This document shows positions 27,854-38,050 of a DNA stretch of 64,000 nucleotides, piece after piece. The notes beneath the pieces are model-generated. The model worked only from the letters and a program-made list of their open reading frames with translations. It made no database searches and was not told where the DNA came from. The translations under genes were made by a program, and so were the position numbers. The stretch covers positions 1 through 64,000 of the forward strand of contig JAJZDN010000018.1 in assembly GCA_021805985.1 (NCBI GenBank), given 5' to 3'. Numbering within the stretch: the stretch's first letter is position 1; each line of letters opens with the position of its first letter. The DNA comes from Planctomycetota bacterium. GTDB taxonomy: Bacteria; Planctomycetota; Phycisphaerae; WQYP01.

Positions 27854-30463
27854 TTAATCGGTCAGATTGAATTCGTGCAGTAATAATTCAAACTGTTTGT
27901 GATATTCCTTGCCGCCGATTTGTTTGCCATAGAGCGCGACAAGCTGCTTCAACGCCGCGCGGGTCTGATCCTGATAGGCGTTGGCTTTCAAATTGCAGCG
28001 AATAAGATAGTAGTAGGCCTGCCAATAGATTTCCGATCCCGGCTCCAGTTGTGGAATCAGTCGCACATAAATGCTGTGGGCATGTTTGAAGTGTCCGGCT
28101 GCAAATAAAGCGCGGGCGGCACCAATAAAATTGGTCATATCGGCGGGGCGCTTCTTTTCCAGCGCTTTGAATATTTCCCAGGCCTGCTGGCCTTGGCCGG
28201 CGCGGCTTAGTTCTGAGGCCATGATCTGCTTATATGCGTATATATCCTCTTTATTTTTGTGGCCGGGCTGGCCCTGCAGCGAGCTAATCAACTGATTGAG
28301 CAAGGTGGCGGCGCTGGTGGCCAGGCGCTGAGACTTGGCGGGATCCGAGTGCCGCAGGCGGCGACTTTCCTGATCATACTGGCCAATGAGGCCTTTGATA
28401 ACATCGGCTGCATTCTGCGTGGACTGCCCGGCAAATTTCTGCACCAGCGGGAGAATTTTCTGACTTTCTCCAGCCAACTGATATTGCCGAATGCGATAAC
28501 GTAAAAGTATTCCGCGCAATTTCGGAGATAGTTGGCCCTGCATAGCAGTGAGCCGATCAAGAAATTGCCCCGCCCGGTAGGGATTTCGCAAGGGATTAAT
28601 AGCGGTTGCAGTCTCCAGCATGAGAATATTGGCCCGGTAGTTTTTGGCGCGAGCCAGCGCTTTTTTGCTGGCGGATGCCGGAGGATGATTCAGCAGATGC
28701 AGATACGCTGAGGCGGCTTTAAGCAATTGCCGCGCGGCAGCCCGTTGCTGCGTTTTTGGAAGCTTTTTAGTTCCCAGAACACTAAGCTGCTGCGCACGGA
28801 TGCGAACCAACTGATATTGGGCATCGAGATAAAGCGAATTGGTGGGTGTAATAGCGTCAAATAATTTAATGGCAGCGGAATATTGGCCGGAGTTTTCCAG
28901 TTGGAGTGCATAGGGAAACCGAATTTGCGGATCATGAAAATGCTGCCAATCGAGGCTGATGGCCTGGGTGGTAAGAGAACTGATGCTTGCGGGCACCTGA
29001 CGCGATTCATTAAGTTGCGCCAATTCCGACAGAGCCATGGCAATGGCATGTTTGGCCCGCGGATCTGTCGGGGCTATGCGAACAAAGGTTACATTCATGC
29101 GGGCGGCCAACTCCAACTGACCCAGTTGGGACGCAGTGATAGCGGCAATCAGTGTGGCCTCTGCCCGGATGGATAGCGGAAGCGATTTTTTCTTCAGGAG
29201 ACTTTCCGCGGTGGCCAGAGCCTGGCGTTGATTGGCGCGTGTCGGACTTTGTGCATCAAGCCAGGCGAGAGCCAGAACCTGCAGGGGCGGCAACGTGGCT
29301 GAATCGGCTTTTGCGGGAATACTTTGCGCCAGATGGGTGAAAATCAGGCTTTGGTATTGGGGTGCTTTACTGATGACATCACTGACAATTTGTTCCGCCG
29401 CCGTTTGTGCTTTAACCTTTTGGATTGGATCTTTCAGGGTTTTAGCGGAGGCCGTGGCAATGCGGAAAGCCAGAAGTTGCTCCCCCATTTTGGCGCTGAC
29501 GGAGTTGGCTCCAGCCTGCTTGGCGGTCCAGGCCATGAATGTTTTGAGCTTAGCGCCGGCCTGCGCGTATTTTCCGCTGCGCAGCAAGGCTGTAACCTCT
29601 TGATATCGTGCGTCATACTGCAGCCACACCGGCGCATGAGCACTCTGAGCAGCGGTGAGATCGTGGACGGCTTTGTTGTATTGCCCATTATGAAGATACG
29701 CTTTGCCCCGCAGCAGCACGGCGCGGTAATAAACCCCGTTGTTTTGTGATCCGGCGTAAACAGAGATTCGTTTAACTGCGGAAGCCAGGAGGGCCGGGCG
29801 AGCCTTGCTGCCAGGCGGTGTGGCAAGGCCCGCGAAATAATCGGCATAGGCCAGATAATAACCGGAGTCACGCTGTCCATTGAGGGCGGTGGTATAGAGG
29901 GCTTCATCGGCATGGGTGAAGGTGGTGGCATTGTTGAGTTTTGTAACCACAGCCGAATAGTGCCGAATCGCTATTTTCAACAGATTGCGGGCCAAGTTGG
30001 CGGCCGGCAAGAGTTGTTGCCGCAGATCCGGCGTGCCGGACCAGAATTCAATTTGATTGACCGCATTGCTGGTTAGATGGGCCAGGATAAATTGTGCCTG
30101 AACGGTTGCCCATCCGGGATCAACAGAGTTACCTGTGGATTTGAGATAGGCGGTAACATCCTTAATAAATTCTGTGCCCATGGGTTGTTGTCTGGCGGGA
30201 TCATTTTTGAATTGCTCCCACGTGCAGAAGATGTTGGCCGCACCATACAGCGCCTTGTCGGCGGGCGTGGCCGCTTTTTTTAACGCGGCGGTGATTTTGG
30301 TGGTGGCATGGGTTTGTTCCAGTTGTGTCACGATTTGCGAAGCTGTGGCGTTCGGCGGCAACACGGGAACTGGGGTCGGGGCTGCGGCGGCATGGATCAC
30401 GCACGCGGCGGTCAAAGAAAGTATAAATGTCAGGCTGGCGACGTGTTTTTGAATTCCATGCAT
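27854..30463 (-). CDS. Large exported TPR-like protein at the end of an ExbB/ExbD cluster
   Basis: 869 aa. A signal peptide (about residues 8-27, cleaved near HAAAA) is followed by all-helical sequence with degenerate tetratricopeptide repeats, for example YLHNGQYNKAVHDLTAAQ near 260 and LARKYLHL-type pairs later. Lys-, Ala- and Gln-rich. It lies 120 nt downstream of two ExbD genes on the same strand, an arrangement known in Planctomycetes, so it probably works at the envelope with the ExbB/ExbD motor. The exact function is unknown. Confidence 0.82.
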   Translation of the reverse strand: MHGIQKHVASLTFILSLTAACVIHAAAAPTPVPVLPPNATASQIVTQLEQTHATTKITAALKKAATPADKALYGAANIFCTWEQFKNDPARQQPMGTEFIKDVTAYLKSTGNSVDPGWATVQAQFILAHLTSNAVNQIEFWSGTPDLRQQLLPAANLARNLLKIAIRHYSAVVTKLNNATTFTHADEALYTTALNGQRDSGYYLAYADYFAGLATPPGSKARPALLASAVKRISVYAGSQNNGVYYRAVLLRGKAYLHNGQYNKAVHDLTAAQSAHAPVWLQYDARYQEVTALLRSGKYAQAGAKLKTFMAWTAKQAGANSVSAKMGEQLLAFRIATASAKTLKDPIQKVKAQTAAEQIVSDVISKAPQYQSLIFTHLAQSIPAKADSATLPPLQVLALAWLDAQSPTRANQRQALATAESLLKKKSLPLSIRAEATLIAAITASQLGQLELAARMNVTFVRIAPTDPRAKHAIAMALSELAQLNESRQVPASISSLTTQAISLDWQHFHDPQIRFPYALQLENSGQYSAAIKLFDAITPTNSLYLDAQYQLVRIRAQQLSVLGTKKLPKTQQRAAARQLLKAASAYLHLLNHPPASASKKALARAKNYRANILMLETATAINPLRNPYRAGQFLDRLTAMQGQLSPKLRGILLRYRIRQYQLAGESQKILPLVQKFAGQSTQNAADVIKGLIGQYDQESRRLRHSDPAKSQRLATSAATLLNQLISSLQGQPGHKNKEDIYAYKQIMASELSRAGQGQQAWEIFKALEKKRPADMTNFIGAARALFAAGHFKHAHSIYVRLIPQLEPGSEIYWQAYYYLIRCNLKANAYQDQTRAALKQLVALYGKQIGGKEYHKQFELLLHEFNLTD

Positions 30464-30586
30464 GGTGACAAATCCCTTACTGAAAACCGCGTGTACGCGG
30501 TAACGATATTCCGTGAAGCATTGGAGCGATGAACAACTTCAAGGCCGCACAGCCTCAAAAGCTCTCGCTTCCCGGGGCCGTAATTA

Positions 30587-31051
30587 CTAGGCCGGCGGGG
30601 GCCGAAACGCCACCCGTTTGAAGCGGGCTTGAATGCAGTCACTATACGTTGTGATAACATCTTTATAAGGTACACCGTTGGACGGGGAAATAAATACCTC
30701 CACCGGTACGCCTTTGACCAGAGCCTTTTGTTTGTTGGTCAGGAAAGTGGCCAATTCTCCGGAAAGATCAGCGGTTTGCAGGCCGGGCAAAATGGCGATA
30801 GTGCGTGTACCCCGGACCCGGAGTTTAATGTTGATGCGGGTGGGAGGCATGGCATTGGTTTTAACATCGGATAAACCACCCTTGACTGCCGGGGTGTTGT
30901 TGGTTAAGTACCAGTCGGGGCTGACAAATGAGCTTCCCAGCATAAAAAATATCAGAATAACCATCACCACGTCCACCATGGGTGTCATATTGGGACCGAC
31001 ATGATGGGCGGTGTGCATTCCGCGGCTTTTATGTTTTTTTGATTGTGCCAT
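30587..31051 (-). CDS. Biopolymer transport protein ExbD/TolR, second copy
   Basis: 154 aa with one N-terminal membrane helix preceded by the NMTPMVDVVMVILIFFMLGS motif, whose Asp is the proton-carrying residue of ExbD/TolR. The C-terminal part is periplasmic. A histidine- and lysine-rich start (MAQSKKHKSRGMHTAHH) is unusual. Gene 33 nt downstream of the first exbD. Confidence 0.9.
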   Translation of the reverse strand: MAQSKKHKSRGMHTAHHVGPNMTPMVDVVMVILIFFMLGSSFVSPDWYLTNNTPAVKGGLSDVKTNAMPPTRINIKLRVRGTRTIAILPGLQTADLSGELATFLTNKQKALVKGVPVEVFISPSNGVPYKDVITTYSDCIQARFKRVAFRPPPA

Positions 31052-31083
31052 GGAAACCTCTAAGCATTATGTTAGCCGCGGCG

Positions 31084-31542
31084 TCAGCCGGGCCTTCGAG
31101 TCATAAAATGAATGCTGGCAATACCAGCCTGCGCGCAGCTGATCAACACCGGCGCGATAAAGCGATAGGGAATGGACCGGTCGGCCCGCAGAATAACTTT
31201 TATTGGAGGGTTGCTGCCTTTATGCTTGCTGGGATAAGCCTCCTTACGCAGATAGGCCGCCAATTGGCTTTCGGGAATCCGGTTGTTCCATATTAAAATC
31301 GATGGCATGGCGTGATCACCGTAACCGCCACTGGGTGGCACAAGGTTGATAATCAACTGATTGCTTTTATTGCGCAGATCTTTACCGTTTTTGGCGGCGG
31401 GGATTTTTATTCCTTTAACTGACGCCGCCTTGGCAATATGGCCAACCAGTAGAAAGAAGATAATCAGACACATGATAATGTCAATCAGGGGCGTGACATT
31501 CACATGCACATCCTGCATCGGTTTAATGCCGCGAACTTTCAT
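31084..31542 (-). CDS. Biopolymer transport protein ExbD/TolR, first copy
   Basis: 152 aa. Membrane helix with NVTPLIDIIMCLIIFFLLVG carries the conserved Asp; periplasmic domain follows. Works with ExbB as a proton-driven energiser of envelope processes. 73 nt downstream of exbB on the same strand. The two exbD copies differ enough that a heteromeric motor is possible. Confidence 0.9.
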   Translation of the reverse strand: MKVRGIKPMQDVHVNVTPLIDIIMCLIIFFLLVGHIAKAASVKGIKIPAAKNGKDLRNKSNQLIINLVPPSGGYGDHAMPSILIWNNRIPESQLAAYLRKEAYPSKHKGSNPPIKVILRADRSIPYRFIAPVLISCAQAGIASIHFMTRRPG

Positions 31543-31615
31543 GGTGTAGACTCCTGTTTAGCCCGTTGGCGTTTCCCGGCCTCCGCCCCGCGTTGACCGC
31601 CCACGCGAATTAGCG

Positions 31616-32467
31616 TCACACGCCCGCCGCGGTATCACCTGATCCGGCGCTGGTTCTGCGCGGCACGGGTCGGGCCATGGGCTTACCGCTTTCCGACGCC
31701 GCCGCTGTAGCGGCAGCTTTATCCGCCGGCCGCAGGCTTTCCAGCAATTCTTCAGAAAGCACGGATGCCCGACTGACAATTTTATCCAGCCTCATGCGGA
31801 AATAACCAAACGCGATCAGCGAAGGAATGGCCACCGCCAAGCCGCCGAAAGTATGCCATAATGCCGTCGCGATACCAACCGACAAATCTGAAACTTTGGC
31901 CTGGCCGCCGGCGTGATGCAGAGCATCAAATGCTTCAATCATACCCAGTACAGTTCCCAATAGCCCGATCAGCGGCCCGATGTTCCCAATGACGTTAAGC
32001 ATCTCGATACGCCGAAATAAATTGGCGGTGTTTTCCGAAACCGCACTTTCCAACCCCTCACGCATGGCACCATAGCCCAGATGTGCCCGGCGAATACCCG
32101 CCTGCATGGCCTTGCTGACAAAGGATTGATCCGCGGCGGTGAAATCAATAAGTTCCTTGAGTTGCCGGGAATCAATAAGTGAACGGATGTGTTCGGTGGT
32201 TTCAATCGGCGCAATTTTACTTTCACGCAAGTGTATAACGGCATCGAAGATCAATGCGATACTGGCCAACGAGGCACCGGCCAGCACTACGATGACGGTA
32301 ATATCCAAACCCCAAAGAATCGGATTGGGGTTATAGGTTCCAGTGGTGGCACCGCCGCCGCCCGCGCCTTGGGCCATGGCTGTGCGGCCCAGGGCCAGCA
32401 GCGTACCACCAAATAATAAGGCAAGAAGCATGATGCGGAAACGGGAATGAGAATAACGGCTGAACAT
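31616..32467 (-). CDS. MotA/TolQ/ExbB proton channel protein
   Basis: 283 aa. An N-terminal export-type helix (LLALLFGGTLLALG) comes before the first channel helix (VIVVLAGASLASIALIFDA), then the long cytoplasmic loop and the two signature helices: GNIGPLIGLLGTVLGMIEAF and ATALWHTFGGLAVAIPSLI. It forms the channel with ExbD. The C-terminal tail is rich in Ala and Arg. Confidence 0.92.
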   Translation of the reverse strand: MFSRYSHSRFRIMLLALLFGGTLLALGRTAMAQGAGGGGATTGTYNPNPILWGLDITVIVVLAGASLASIALIFDAVIHLRESKIAPIETTEHIRSLIDSRQLKELIDFTAADQSFVSKAMQAGIRRAHLGYGAMREGLESAVSENTANLFRRIEMLNVIGNIGPLIGLLGTVLGMIEAFDALHHAGGQAKVSDLSVGIATALWHTFGGLAVAIPSLIAFGYFRMRLDKIVSRASVLSEELLESLRPADKAAATAAASESGKPMARPVPRRTSAGSGDTAAGV

Positions 32468-32552
32468 AAAACGACTCCTTTGAATTTATTATCGGCTAAT
32501 GCCGAATAGTTACATTTATTTTCTCGGCCCATCGGCCGTCGGATGTTATAAA

Positions 32553-33575
32553 CTATTCCTTAATAAGACGGTACTGGCCGCCGGTTTCTTTGGCGATTTT
32601 CTTCAAGGCACCTGAATAGAGCTTTAATTGCGCCACGAATTGCCGGGATTTACCATTCAAAAACGTGTACGTAAATACATGCGTGCCATGAGTATCCATT
32701 TTTTTCACGATCCGGGCCAAACTGGGATCAAAGCCGCCATTGGTGACAAAATAGATAATTTGCGGATGCAATTTAAAGGCCAGGCGAAACGCATTTTCGT
32801 ACACCGCCAAGCGTCCCCGGGCCGCGCCGGCAGGTTGCACTTTGGAAAATTGGTTCTCGAATAATTTTTTTGCCGGCATCGTGGCGTGCACGAGGGCCAG
32901 CCTACCTAGGGAATGGGCTTGCCGACTTACAAGAATGACCGAAAACCGTTGGATTGGAACCATTCGCCCCACCGACTTCCGCAGTTCTCTGGCGACAAAC
33001 TCAAAATTATAGAGCATTAATCCGGAGTGATCGATGATATAAATGATTCGCGTGGCATTGCCCCCGCGGCCAATAAACGACGATGGCGGCCCCGATCCCA
33101 TGCCTCCGCCCGGCACACCGAACGAAGCCAGCGGGCCGCCCGAGGATCCTCCCTGTGGTCCAACAGCAATAAAACTTAACGCCTTGGTGGCGGAAGAATT
33201 CAATACCGCCGAGACCGAAGTTTGACTGGTGCTGGCATAATGGGAAAGGATATGCTTGATATTTTGCCTGGTCTTTTGCAATGGGTTATGGTTTGGTCCA
33301 GAGTTGGGATTACCGCCCGGATGCGTAGAAAAATGCTGAGCCCAGGATTGGGGAACAATAATCGGATGCGCTCGGCGGGTGACAACAGCATTAATAGCTT
33401 CTAAAGCAAAGAAAAACAGAACAAGCAATCCCAAATGAAAAAGCGCCGAAGCGATCCACGGAGTACCCTTATCAAGCCAAGCCGGCATTTCACCGCTACG
33501 GCTAGACTCATCCTCCGGCAACGGATCTTGATTCTCCGGCTGGGGGAACTGCGGCCGTGAGGATGCCTGACTCAT
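32553..33575 (-). CDS. Membrane-anchored VWA-like protein, first gene of the ExbB/ExbD cluster
   Basis: 340 aa. A Pro-rich cytoplasmic start, a membrane helix at about residues 37-60 (ALFHLGLLVLFFFALEAI), a Gly/Ser linker, and from about residue 175 a von Willebrand A-like fold (RIIYIIDHSGLM). The MIDAS motif reads DHSGL in place of DxSxS, so metal binding may be weak. Proteins of this type precede exbB in Planctomycetes. It may couple the motor to peptidoglycan or substrate (inference). Confidence 0.8.
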   Translation of the reverse strand: MSQASSRPQFPQPENQDPLPEDESSRSGEMPAWLDKGTPWIASALFHLGLLVLFFFALEAINAVVTRRAHPIIVPQSWAQHFSTHPGGNPNSGPNHNPLQKTRQNIKHILSHYASTSQTSVSAVLNSSATKALSFIAVGPQGGSSGGPLASFGVPGGGMGSGPPSSFIGRGGNATRIIYIIDHSGLMLYNFEFVARELRKSVGRMVPIQRFSVILVSRQAHSLGRLALVHATMPAKKLFENQFSKVQPAGAARGRLAVYENAFRLAFKLHPQIIYFVTNGGFDPSLARIVKKMDTHGTHVFTYTFLNGKSRQFVAQLKLYSGALKKIAKETGGQYRLIKE

Positions 33576-34320
33576 TAGAAAACTCCGTATGCCTCTGCCA
33601 TCGCTTTGCCCATGCGGCGTTGCCTCTGCAGGCGGCCAGATGAGCTCGAACGCTTCACAGCATCACACCCCATCACGCCGCCTGGAATCATGTCACGGTT
33701 CTGTTACCAAGCGGCCTCAACACTCCAGCGATGCTGCCTATCATTATTAGTCGAATGCAACCCGCGTGCCATACCTGAATATTTATCGGCACAACCAAGC
33801 AAAATCAATAATTTCACGTGCCGTTGTTCGTGCCTTCCAACAAATTTCTATGACATAATTGACACAGAAAAGCCAAAGCCTTGCCAGGTGTGTCATAACA
33901 GTCGCGTAAGATCAATGATTAAAATGCGGCAATAGTGTCGCTTTTCTCCCCGTTCGTAAAAGAAAAATAAATACCCGGAGCGTCAAATATTCTAAAAGGT
34001 TGTCGTTTCACAGTGGGCCAGACGTGGCGCTAGAATTGGTAGAAAAATACCAACACGGTTTCCCTGTATGCCCGTTCTCATCGACATTTAATGCCGGCCC
34101 TCGTTAACCAGAAGTCTGTCCGACCAATCCCCGCACTGCCACCGTGGGTCCAGCGGCTGTAAGCCGAGCGGCCTGTCCAGTAGCCATGTCCGGCAGCCAT
34201 GGCGGACGCGGCTTGTTGCGCTTAAAATGCCTCGGCCTGATTGCCCAGTGGCCGGATCAGGAAAGTCATGGCGCATGACTGATCCGGTCGATGAAAGTAC
34301 ACCATGAAGGAAAGCAGAGC
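33576..34320. other. Long intergenic region; hairpin near its right end
   Basis: 745 bp between divergent gene clusters. I see no coding frame with family features (a 109-codon + strand frame at 33606-33935 has many Cys and Arg and no match). It must hold the promoters of the VWA/Exb cluster and the epimerase. At 34252-34287 there is an interrupted inverted repeat (CCGGATCAG, AGTCATG / CATGACT, GATCCGG) 33 nt before the epimerase start. Confidence 0.5.
34252..34287 (+). promoter_or_regulatory. Inverted repeat upstream of the UDP-sugar gene
   Basis: CCGGATCA-(5 nt bulge)-GTCATG-GCG-CATGAC-TGATCCGG. It forms a hairpin with a short bulge, about 33 nt upstream of the ATG at 34321, in the expected 5' untranslated region. 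Operator or mRNA leader structure; the identity is open. Confidence 0.4.
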
Positions 34321-35307
34321 ATGAAATTGGAAATTCCCGCCAGTTGCCGCACGGAGCCGATGAAGGTGCTTTTAACCGGAGCCGCCGGTTTTCTCGGATC
34401 ACACTTGGCGGAAGCGCTGGTAGGTCTGGGGCATGACGTTACCGGTGTGGATTCCCTGATTACCGGCGCTCGGGAAAATCTGCGGAGCCTGGAAAATAAT
34501 CCGCACTTCAGACTTATTGAACATGACCTGGCCGCGGGCCTGCCAGCTGAGGTTGCCGCCGGCCAATACCACCGCATCTGGCATCTTGCTAGCCCGGCCA
34601 GTCCGGTGGGATATGTGAAGCATCAGGTGATCACCTTGAAAGTTAACGCCATGGCAACGATAGCATTGCTGGAACTGGCGGAACGCTGCAAGGCCCGCAT
34701 GTTCATCGCTTCTACCAGCGAATGTTACGGCGATCCGCTGGAACATCCGCAGCGCGAAACCTACTGGGGACATGTGAATCCTGTGGGTATGCGCAGCATG
34801 TACGATGAAGCCAAGCGATTCATGGAAGCCGCCACCATGGCTTATCATCGCGAGCGCGGCGTTGATACGCGAATTGTCCGAATTTTCAATACCTACGGCC
34901 CCCGGCTGGCCATTGATGACGGGCGAGTGGTCGTGGCCTTTATCAAGCAATCGCTGAAAGGCGAGCCGCTGACGGTGCAGGGGGATGGCTCACAAACCCG
35001 ATCTTTGTGCTATGTGGATGATGAAATTCGCGGTTTTATCATGCTCATGGAATCGCAACCGTATCATCTGCCGGTGAATATTGGCAATCCTGATGAGGTC
35101 ACGGTTCTGCAACTGGCACAGGAAATCCGGGAACTGGTCGGATCAAAAAGCGAAATCATTCACATGCCACTGCCACCGGATGATCCACGTCAGCGCTGTC
35201 CGGATATCGCGCTGGCGAAAAATCTACTGCAGTGGACTCCCGTAGTGAATCGCCGCGACGGCCTCAAACGCACAATTGAATATTATCGGAAAAAAATCCA
35301 GGCGTGA
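34321..35307 (+). CDS. UDP-glucuronate decarboxylase-like SDR epimerase
   Basis: An extended short-chain dehydrogenase of 328 aa. NAD-binding GAAGFLGSHLAE near the N-terminus; catalytic Ser-Tyr-Lys in ASTSECYGDP and YDEAKRFMEA; and IFNTYGP and QTRSLCYVDD, the pattern of UXS (UDP-xylose synthase) enzymes. It makes UDP-xylose for cell-surface glycans. ATG at 34321 has a GGAAAG element; ATG 34360 (MKVLLTG) is also plausible. Confidence 0.92.
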   Translation: MKLEIPASCRTEPMKVLLTGAAGFLGSHLAEALVGLGHDVTGVDSLITGARENLRSLENNPHFRLIEHDLAAGLPAEVAAGQYHRIWHLASPASPVGYVKHQVITLKVNAMATIALLELAERCKARMFIASTSECYGDPLEHPQRETYWGHVNPVGMRSMYDEAKRFMEAATMAYHRERGVDTRIVRIFNTYGPRLAIDDGRVVVAFIKQSLKGEPLTVQGDGSQTRSLCYVDDEIRGFIMLMESQPYHLPVNIGNPDEVTVLQLAQEIRELVGSKSEIIHMPLPPDDPRQRCPDIALAKNLLQWTPVVNRRDGLKRTIEYYRKKIQA

Positions 35308-35433
35308 ATTCCGCGGCAGGTGGCAGAATAATCTTTCGAGTTGGCCGGTTATCGAACACGGCACCACCGGTAAAGCCCGAGGCTATGTGAGGGAGTGGGC
35401 CGGGTTTTGCAAAAGCTATTTATGGCCCATTTC

Positions 35434-35925
35434 TTAATGCCCGGTACTGCCGAAGCCGCCGGTGCCACGGCTGGTAGATGACAGGTGCTCCGGTGAATCC
35501 ACTTGCTGCCAGGCGGCGCGCGTGACCGGGGCGACGACCATTTGGGCAATGCGCATGCCGCGGGTTACAGTAAATGGCTCAGAGCCTAGATTAATCATAA
35601 TAATTTTCAGTTCTCCGCGATAATCCGCGTCGATGGTGCCGGGGGAATTGGGCAACGTGATTCCGTTTTTCAACGCCAGTCCGGATCGCGGTCGAATTTG
35701 CGCTTCATGGCCATCGGGAATCGCCATGACAAAACCGCAGGGTATCAACCCACGCTGCTGCGGAGCAATGGTAACCGGCTCAACGACTGCCGCCTGCAAA
35801 TCCATGCCGGCACTGTGAAGGGTTTGATAACATGGATTATCCAATCCTCGGCCATGAGGCAGCCAGGCGATTTGAATGGTTATATGATCATGCACGTGCC
35901 AACTCCAATTATTCAATGAGACCAT
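35434..35925 (-). CDS. dut: dUTP diphosphatase
   Basis: A trimeric dUTPase of 163 aa. Motif 1 AGMDLQA, motif 2 RPRSGLAL, motif 3 [13 protein letters not shown], motif 4 MRIAQMVV, and the glycine-rich C-terminal [10 protein letters not shown] that closes over the active site. It makes dUMP for ThyA and keeps uracil out of DNA. Last of three close - strand genes (12 nt after the GATase gene). Confidence 0.96.
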   Translation of the reverse strand: MVSLNNWSWHVHDHITIQIAWLPHGRGLDNPCYQTLHSAGMDLQAAVVEPVTIAPQQRGLIPCGFVMAIPDGHEAQIRPRSGLALKNGITLPNSPGTIDADYRGELKIIMINLGSEPFTVTRGMRIAQMVVAPVTRAAWQQVDSPEHLSSTSRGTGGFGSTGH

Positions 35926-35937
35926 TGGTCTGAAAAG

Positions 35938-36639
35938 TTATTCCAGCAATTCTACCCACCGGGAAAATAATTCTCCGCCCAGGCGTTCCAGCGACGCACC
36001 ATAGCGGGGCCACTGATTCAAAATTTCCTGTCCTGATAGGCCTGCCTGATCCAGTTCGGTGCGGAAGTCCTGAACCATGCGGTCAATCTGGGGATAGGTC
36101 AGTTCCAGATGACACAGCAGGCCATAAGCGTTTTTTCCGTACCGAAAGGCTTGCAGTGCCGTTAAGTCAGACCGCAGCAGTGGGACAGCTCCGTTGGGCA
36201 GATCAAAAATATCGCCGTGCCAGTGCATCGCCATAAAGCTCTCCGGCAACGCATCGAATAATGTATCTCCCCCGGCACCGGGCAATTTAGAAACGTCATA
36301 CCAACCAATTTCTTTGCGCGGTCCAGGAAATACTTTAGCCCCCAGTGCGGTCGCCAATAGCTGGCTGCCCAGGCATACGCCAAGAATCGGCTTGCCATGT
36401 TCCAACGCTTGGGTAAGTAGTTGCAGTTCATCCGGGATAAAGCCGAACTTGGCGTGCTCATAAACGCCCATTGGCCCACCCATGACAATCAGGCCAGCAA
36501 AGTTGCCCAGGTCATCGGGAACGCTTTGACCGGCAAATACTTCCACGGTCACGTACGCACGGTTGTCGCGCTGCAAAGCAGCGGCGATATTTCCCGCGTG
36601 TTCACTATCCGCGTGCTGAAGGATCAGAATTTCGCCGTT
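35938..36639 (-). CDS. Class I glutamine amidotransferase (GuaA-like)
   Basis: About 233 aa from a GTG at 36639, preferred because the longer frame (to 36717) overlaps glyA coding sequence. The nucleophile elbow LGVCLGSQLL and the HWHGD segment are clear; the fold matches stand-alone GMP synthase-like amidotransferases of unknown substrate. It lies between glyA and dut with gaps of 20 and 12 nt. A role in a small-molecule amidation or gamma-glutamyl hydrolysis is likely. Confidence 0.85.
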   Translation of the reverse strand, partial: NGEILILQHADSEHAGNIAAALQRDNRAYVTVEVFAGQSVPDDLGNFAGLIVMGGPMGVYEHAKFGFIPDELQLLTQALEHGKPILGVCLGSQLLATALGAKVFPGPRKEIGWYDVSKLPGAGGDTLFDALPESFMAMHWHGDIFDLPNGAVPLLRSDLTALQAFRYGKNAYGLLCHLELTYPQIDRMVQDFRTELDQAGLSGQEILNQWPRYGASLERLGGELFSRWVELLE

Positions 36640-36659
36640 CACAAAAGCCCCAGTTGGTT

Positions 36660-37961
36660 CTATCGTGCGGCAACAGCGGCTGGTTCCCGCATGTGTTGCG
36701 CAGCGGCCACATTGCACTCAAGGTGCGGCAGGGGATATTGCCGGGTGAATTCGGAAACTTCACCGCGGATTCGGTTCAGAGTGTTTTCATCACCGCTGCT
36801 GGATGCGGCACGATCAAACCATTCGGCGACTTTTTTCATCTCCGGTTCCTTGAGGCCGCGGGTGGTTAACGCAGGCGTACCCACGCGAATACCCGATGTT
36901 TCCATGGCTTTGCGGGTATCAAATGGAACCATATTCTTATTGACAATAATACCCGCTGCCTGCAACCATTGTTCAACGGCAGCTCCCGTAAGATTGGCAT
37001 CTTTGGTGCGCAGATCAATGAGCATAAGGTGATTGTCTGTACCGCCGGAGACCAGACGATATCCACGCCGGATTAATTCCTCGGCCAGCACTTGCGCGTT
37101 GTTGATAATCTGCTGGCAATAGAGTGTGAATTCCGGTTTCAGCGCCTCACCGAACGCGACAGCTTTGGCCGCGATAATGTGCATGAGGGGTCCGCCCTGC
37201 AAGCCGGGGAATACGGCAGAGTCAATTTTCTTCGCCCAGTCCGCTTTGCACAGGGTCATGCCGGATCGCGGGCCGCGCAGCGTTTTATGGGTGGTGGTGG
37301 TGACGAAGTCCGCATGCGGCACCGGCGATGGATGCAGGCCGGTAGCAACAAGCCCGGCAAAGTGCGCCATATCCGCCATCTGCAGCGCACCAACTTCAGC
37401 GGCAATTTCCGCAAAGGCCGCAAAATCCCAGGCGCGAGGATAGGCGCTAGCACCAGTGATTATTAATTTCGGTTTATGTTCAAGCGCCAGCTTGCGTACT
37501 TGAGCCAGATCGATGCGTTCGGTTTTTGGGTCCAGCGTGTAATGCACCGCTTTGAACCATTTACCGGAAAGATTCACCGACTTGCCATGCGTAAGGTGGC
37601 CGCCATGATCCAAGTGCAGTCCCAGAATCGTATCGCCCGGGGTCAGGGCCGCCAGAAATACTGCCTGATTGGCCTGAGACCCGGAATGCGGTTGAACATT
37701 GGCGTGGTCGCAACCAAACAATTGCCGGGCACGATCACGCGCTAAATTCTCAACCACATCCACATGCTGGCATCCACCATAGTAGCGCTTGCCGGGATAG
37801 CCTTCCGCATATTTATTGGTTAAGGGTGTAGCGGCGGCTGCCATGACGGCGGGGGAAACGTGATTTTCACTGGCAATAAGCTCCAGCGTGGATTCCTGCC
37901 GGCGCTGTTCATCACCAATGGCCTGCCAAAGTTCGGGGTCCTGCTTCGCGATTGGATTCAT
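36660..37961 (-). CDS. glyA: Serine hydroxymethyltransferase
   Basis: 433 aa, PLP-dependent conversion of serine and tetrahydrofolate to glycine and methylene-THF, the cofactor that ThyA uses. PLP lysine in [27 protein letters not shown] and [15 protein letters not shown] at the N-terminus. Start set at the ATG 37961 ([10 protein letters not shown]) with GAGGT upstream; the frame continues 45 nt earlier. First of the glyA-GATase-dut unit. Confidence 0.96.
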   Translation of the reverse strand: MNPIAKQDPELWQAIGDEQRRQESTLELIASENHVSPAVMAAAATPLTNKYAEGYPGKRYYGGCQHVDVVENLARDRARQLFGCDHANVQPHSGSQANQAVFLAALTPGDTILGLHLDHGGHLTHGKSVNLSGKWFKAVHYTLDPKTERIDLAQVRKLALEHKPKLIITGASAYPRAWDFAAFAEIAAEVGALQMADMAHFAGLVATGLHPSPVPHADFVTTTTHKTLRGPRSGMTLCKADWAKKIDSAVFPGLQGGPLMHIIAAKAVAFGEALKPEFTLYCQQIINNAQVLAEELIRRGYRLVSGGTDNHLMLIDLRTKDANLTGAAVEQWLQAAGIIVNKNMVPFDTRKAMETSGIRVGTPALTTRGLKEPEMKKVAEWFDRAASSSGDENTLNRIRGEVSEFTRQYPLPHLECNVAAAQHMREPAAVAAR

Positions 37962-38050
37962 GTGGCTTACCTCAATTCCGTCATCCGTGCATCCTTTGCA
38001 CGTCAAGGGAGGATTATAGCCGCAGAATGCTGCCGATGCGAAGGGGTTCT

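Noticed and set aside
33606-33935. 109-codon + strand ORF in the gap before the epimerase
   Set aside because: Cys/Arg-rich, no recognisable domain and no ribosome binding site.
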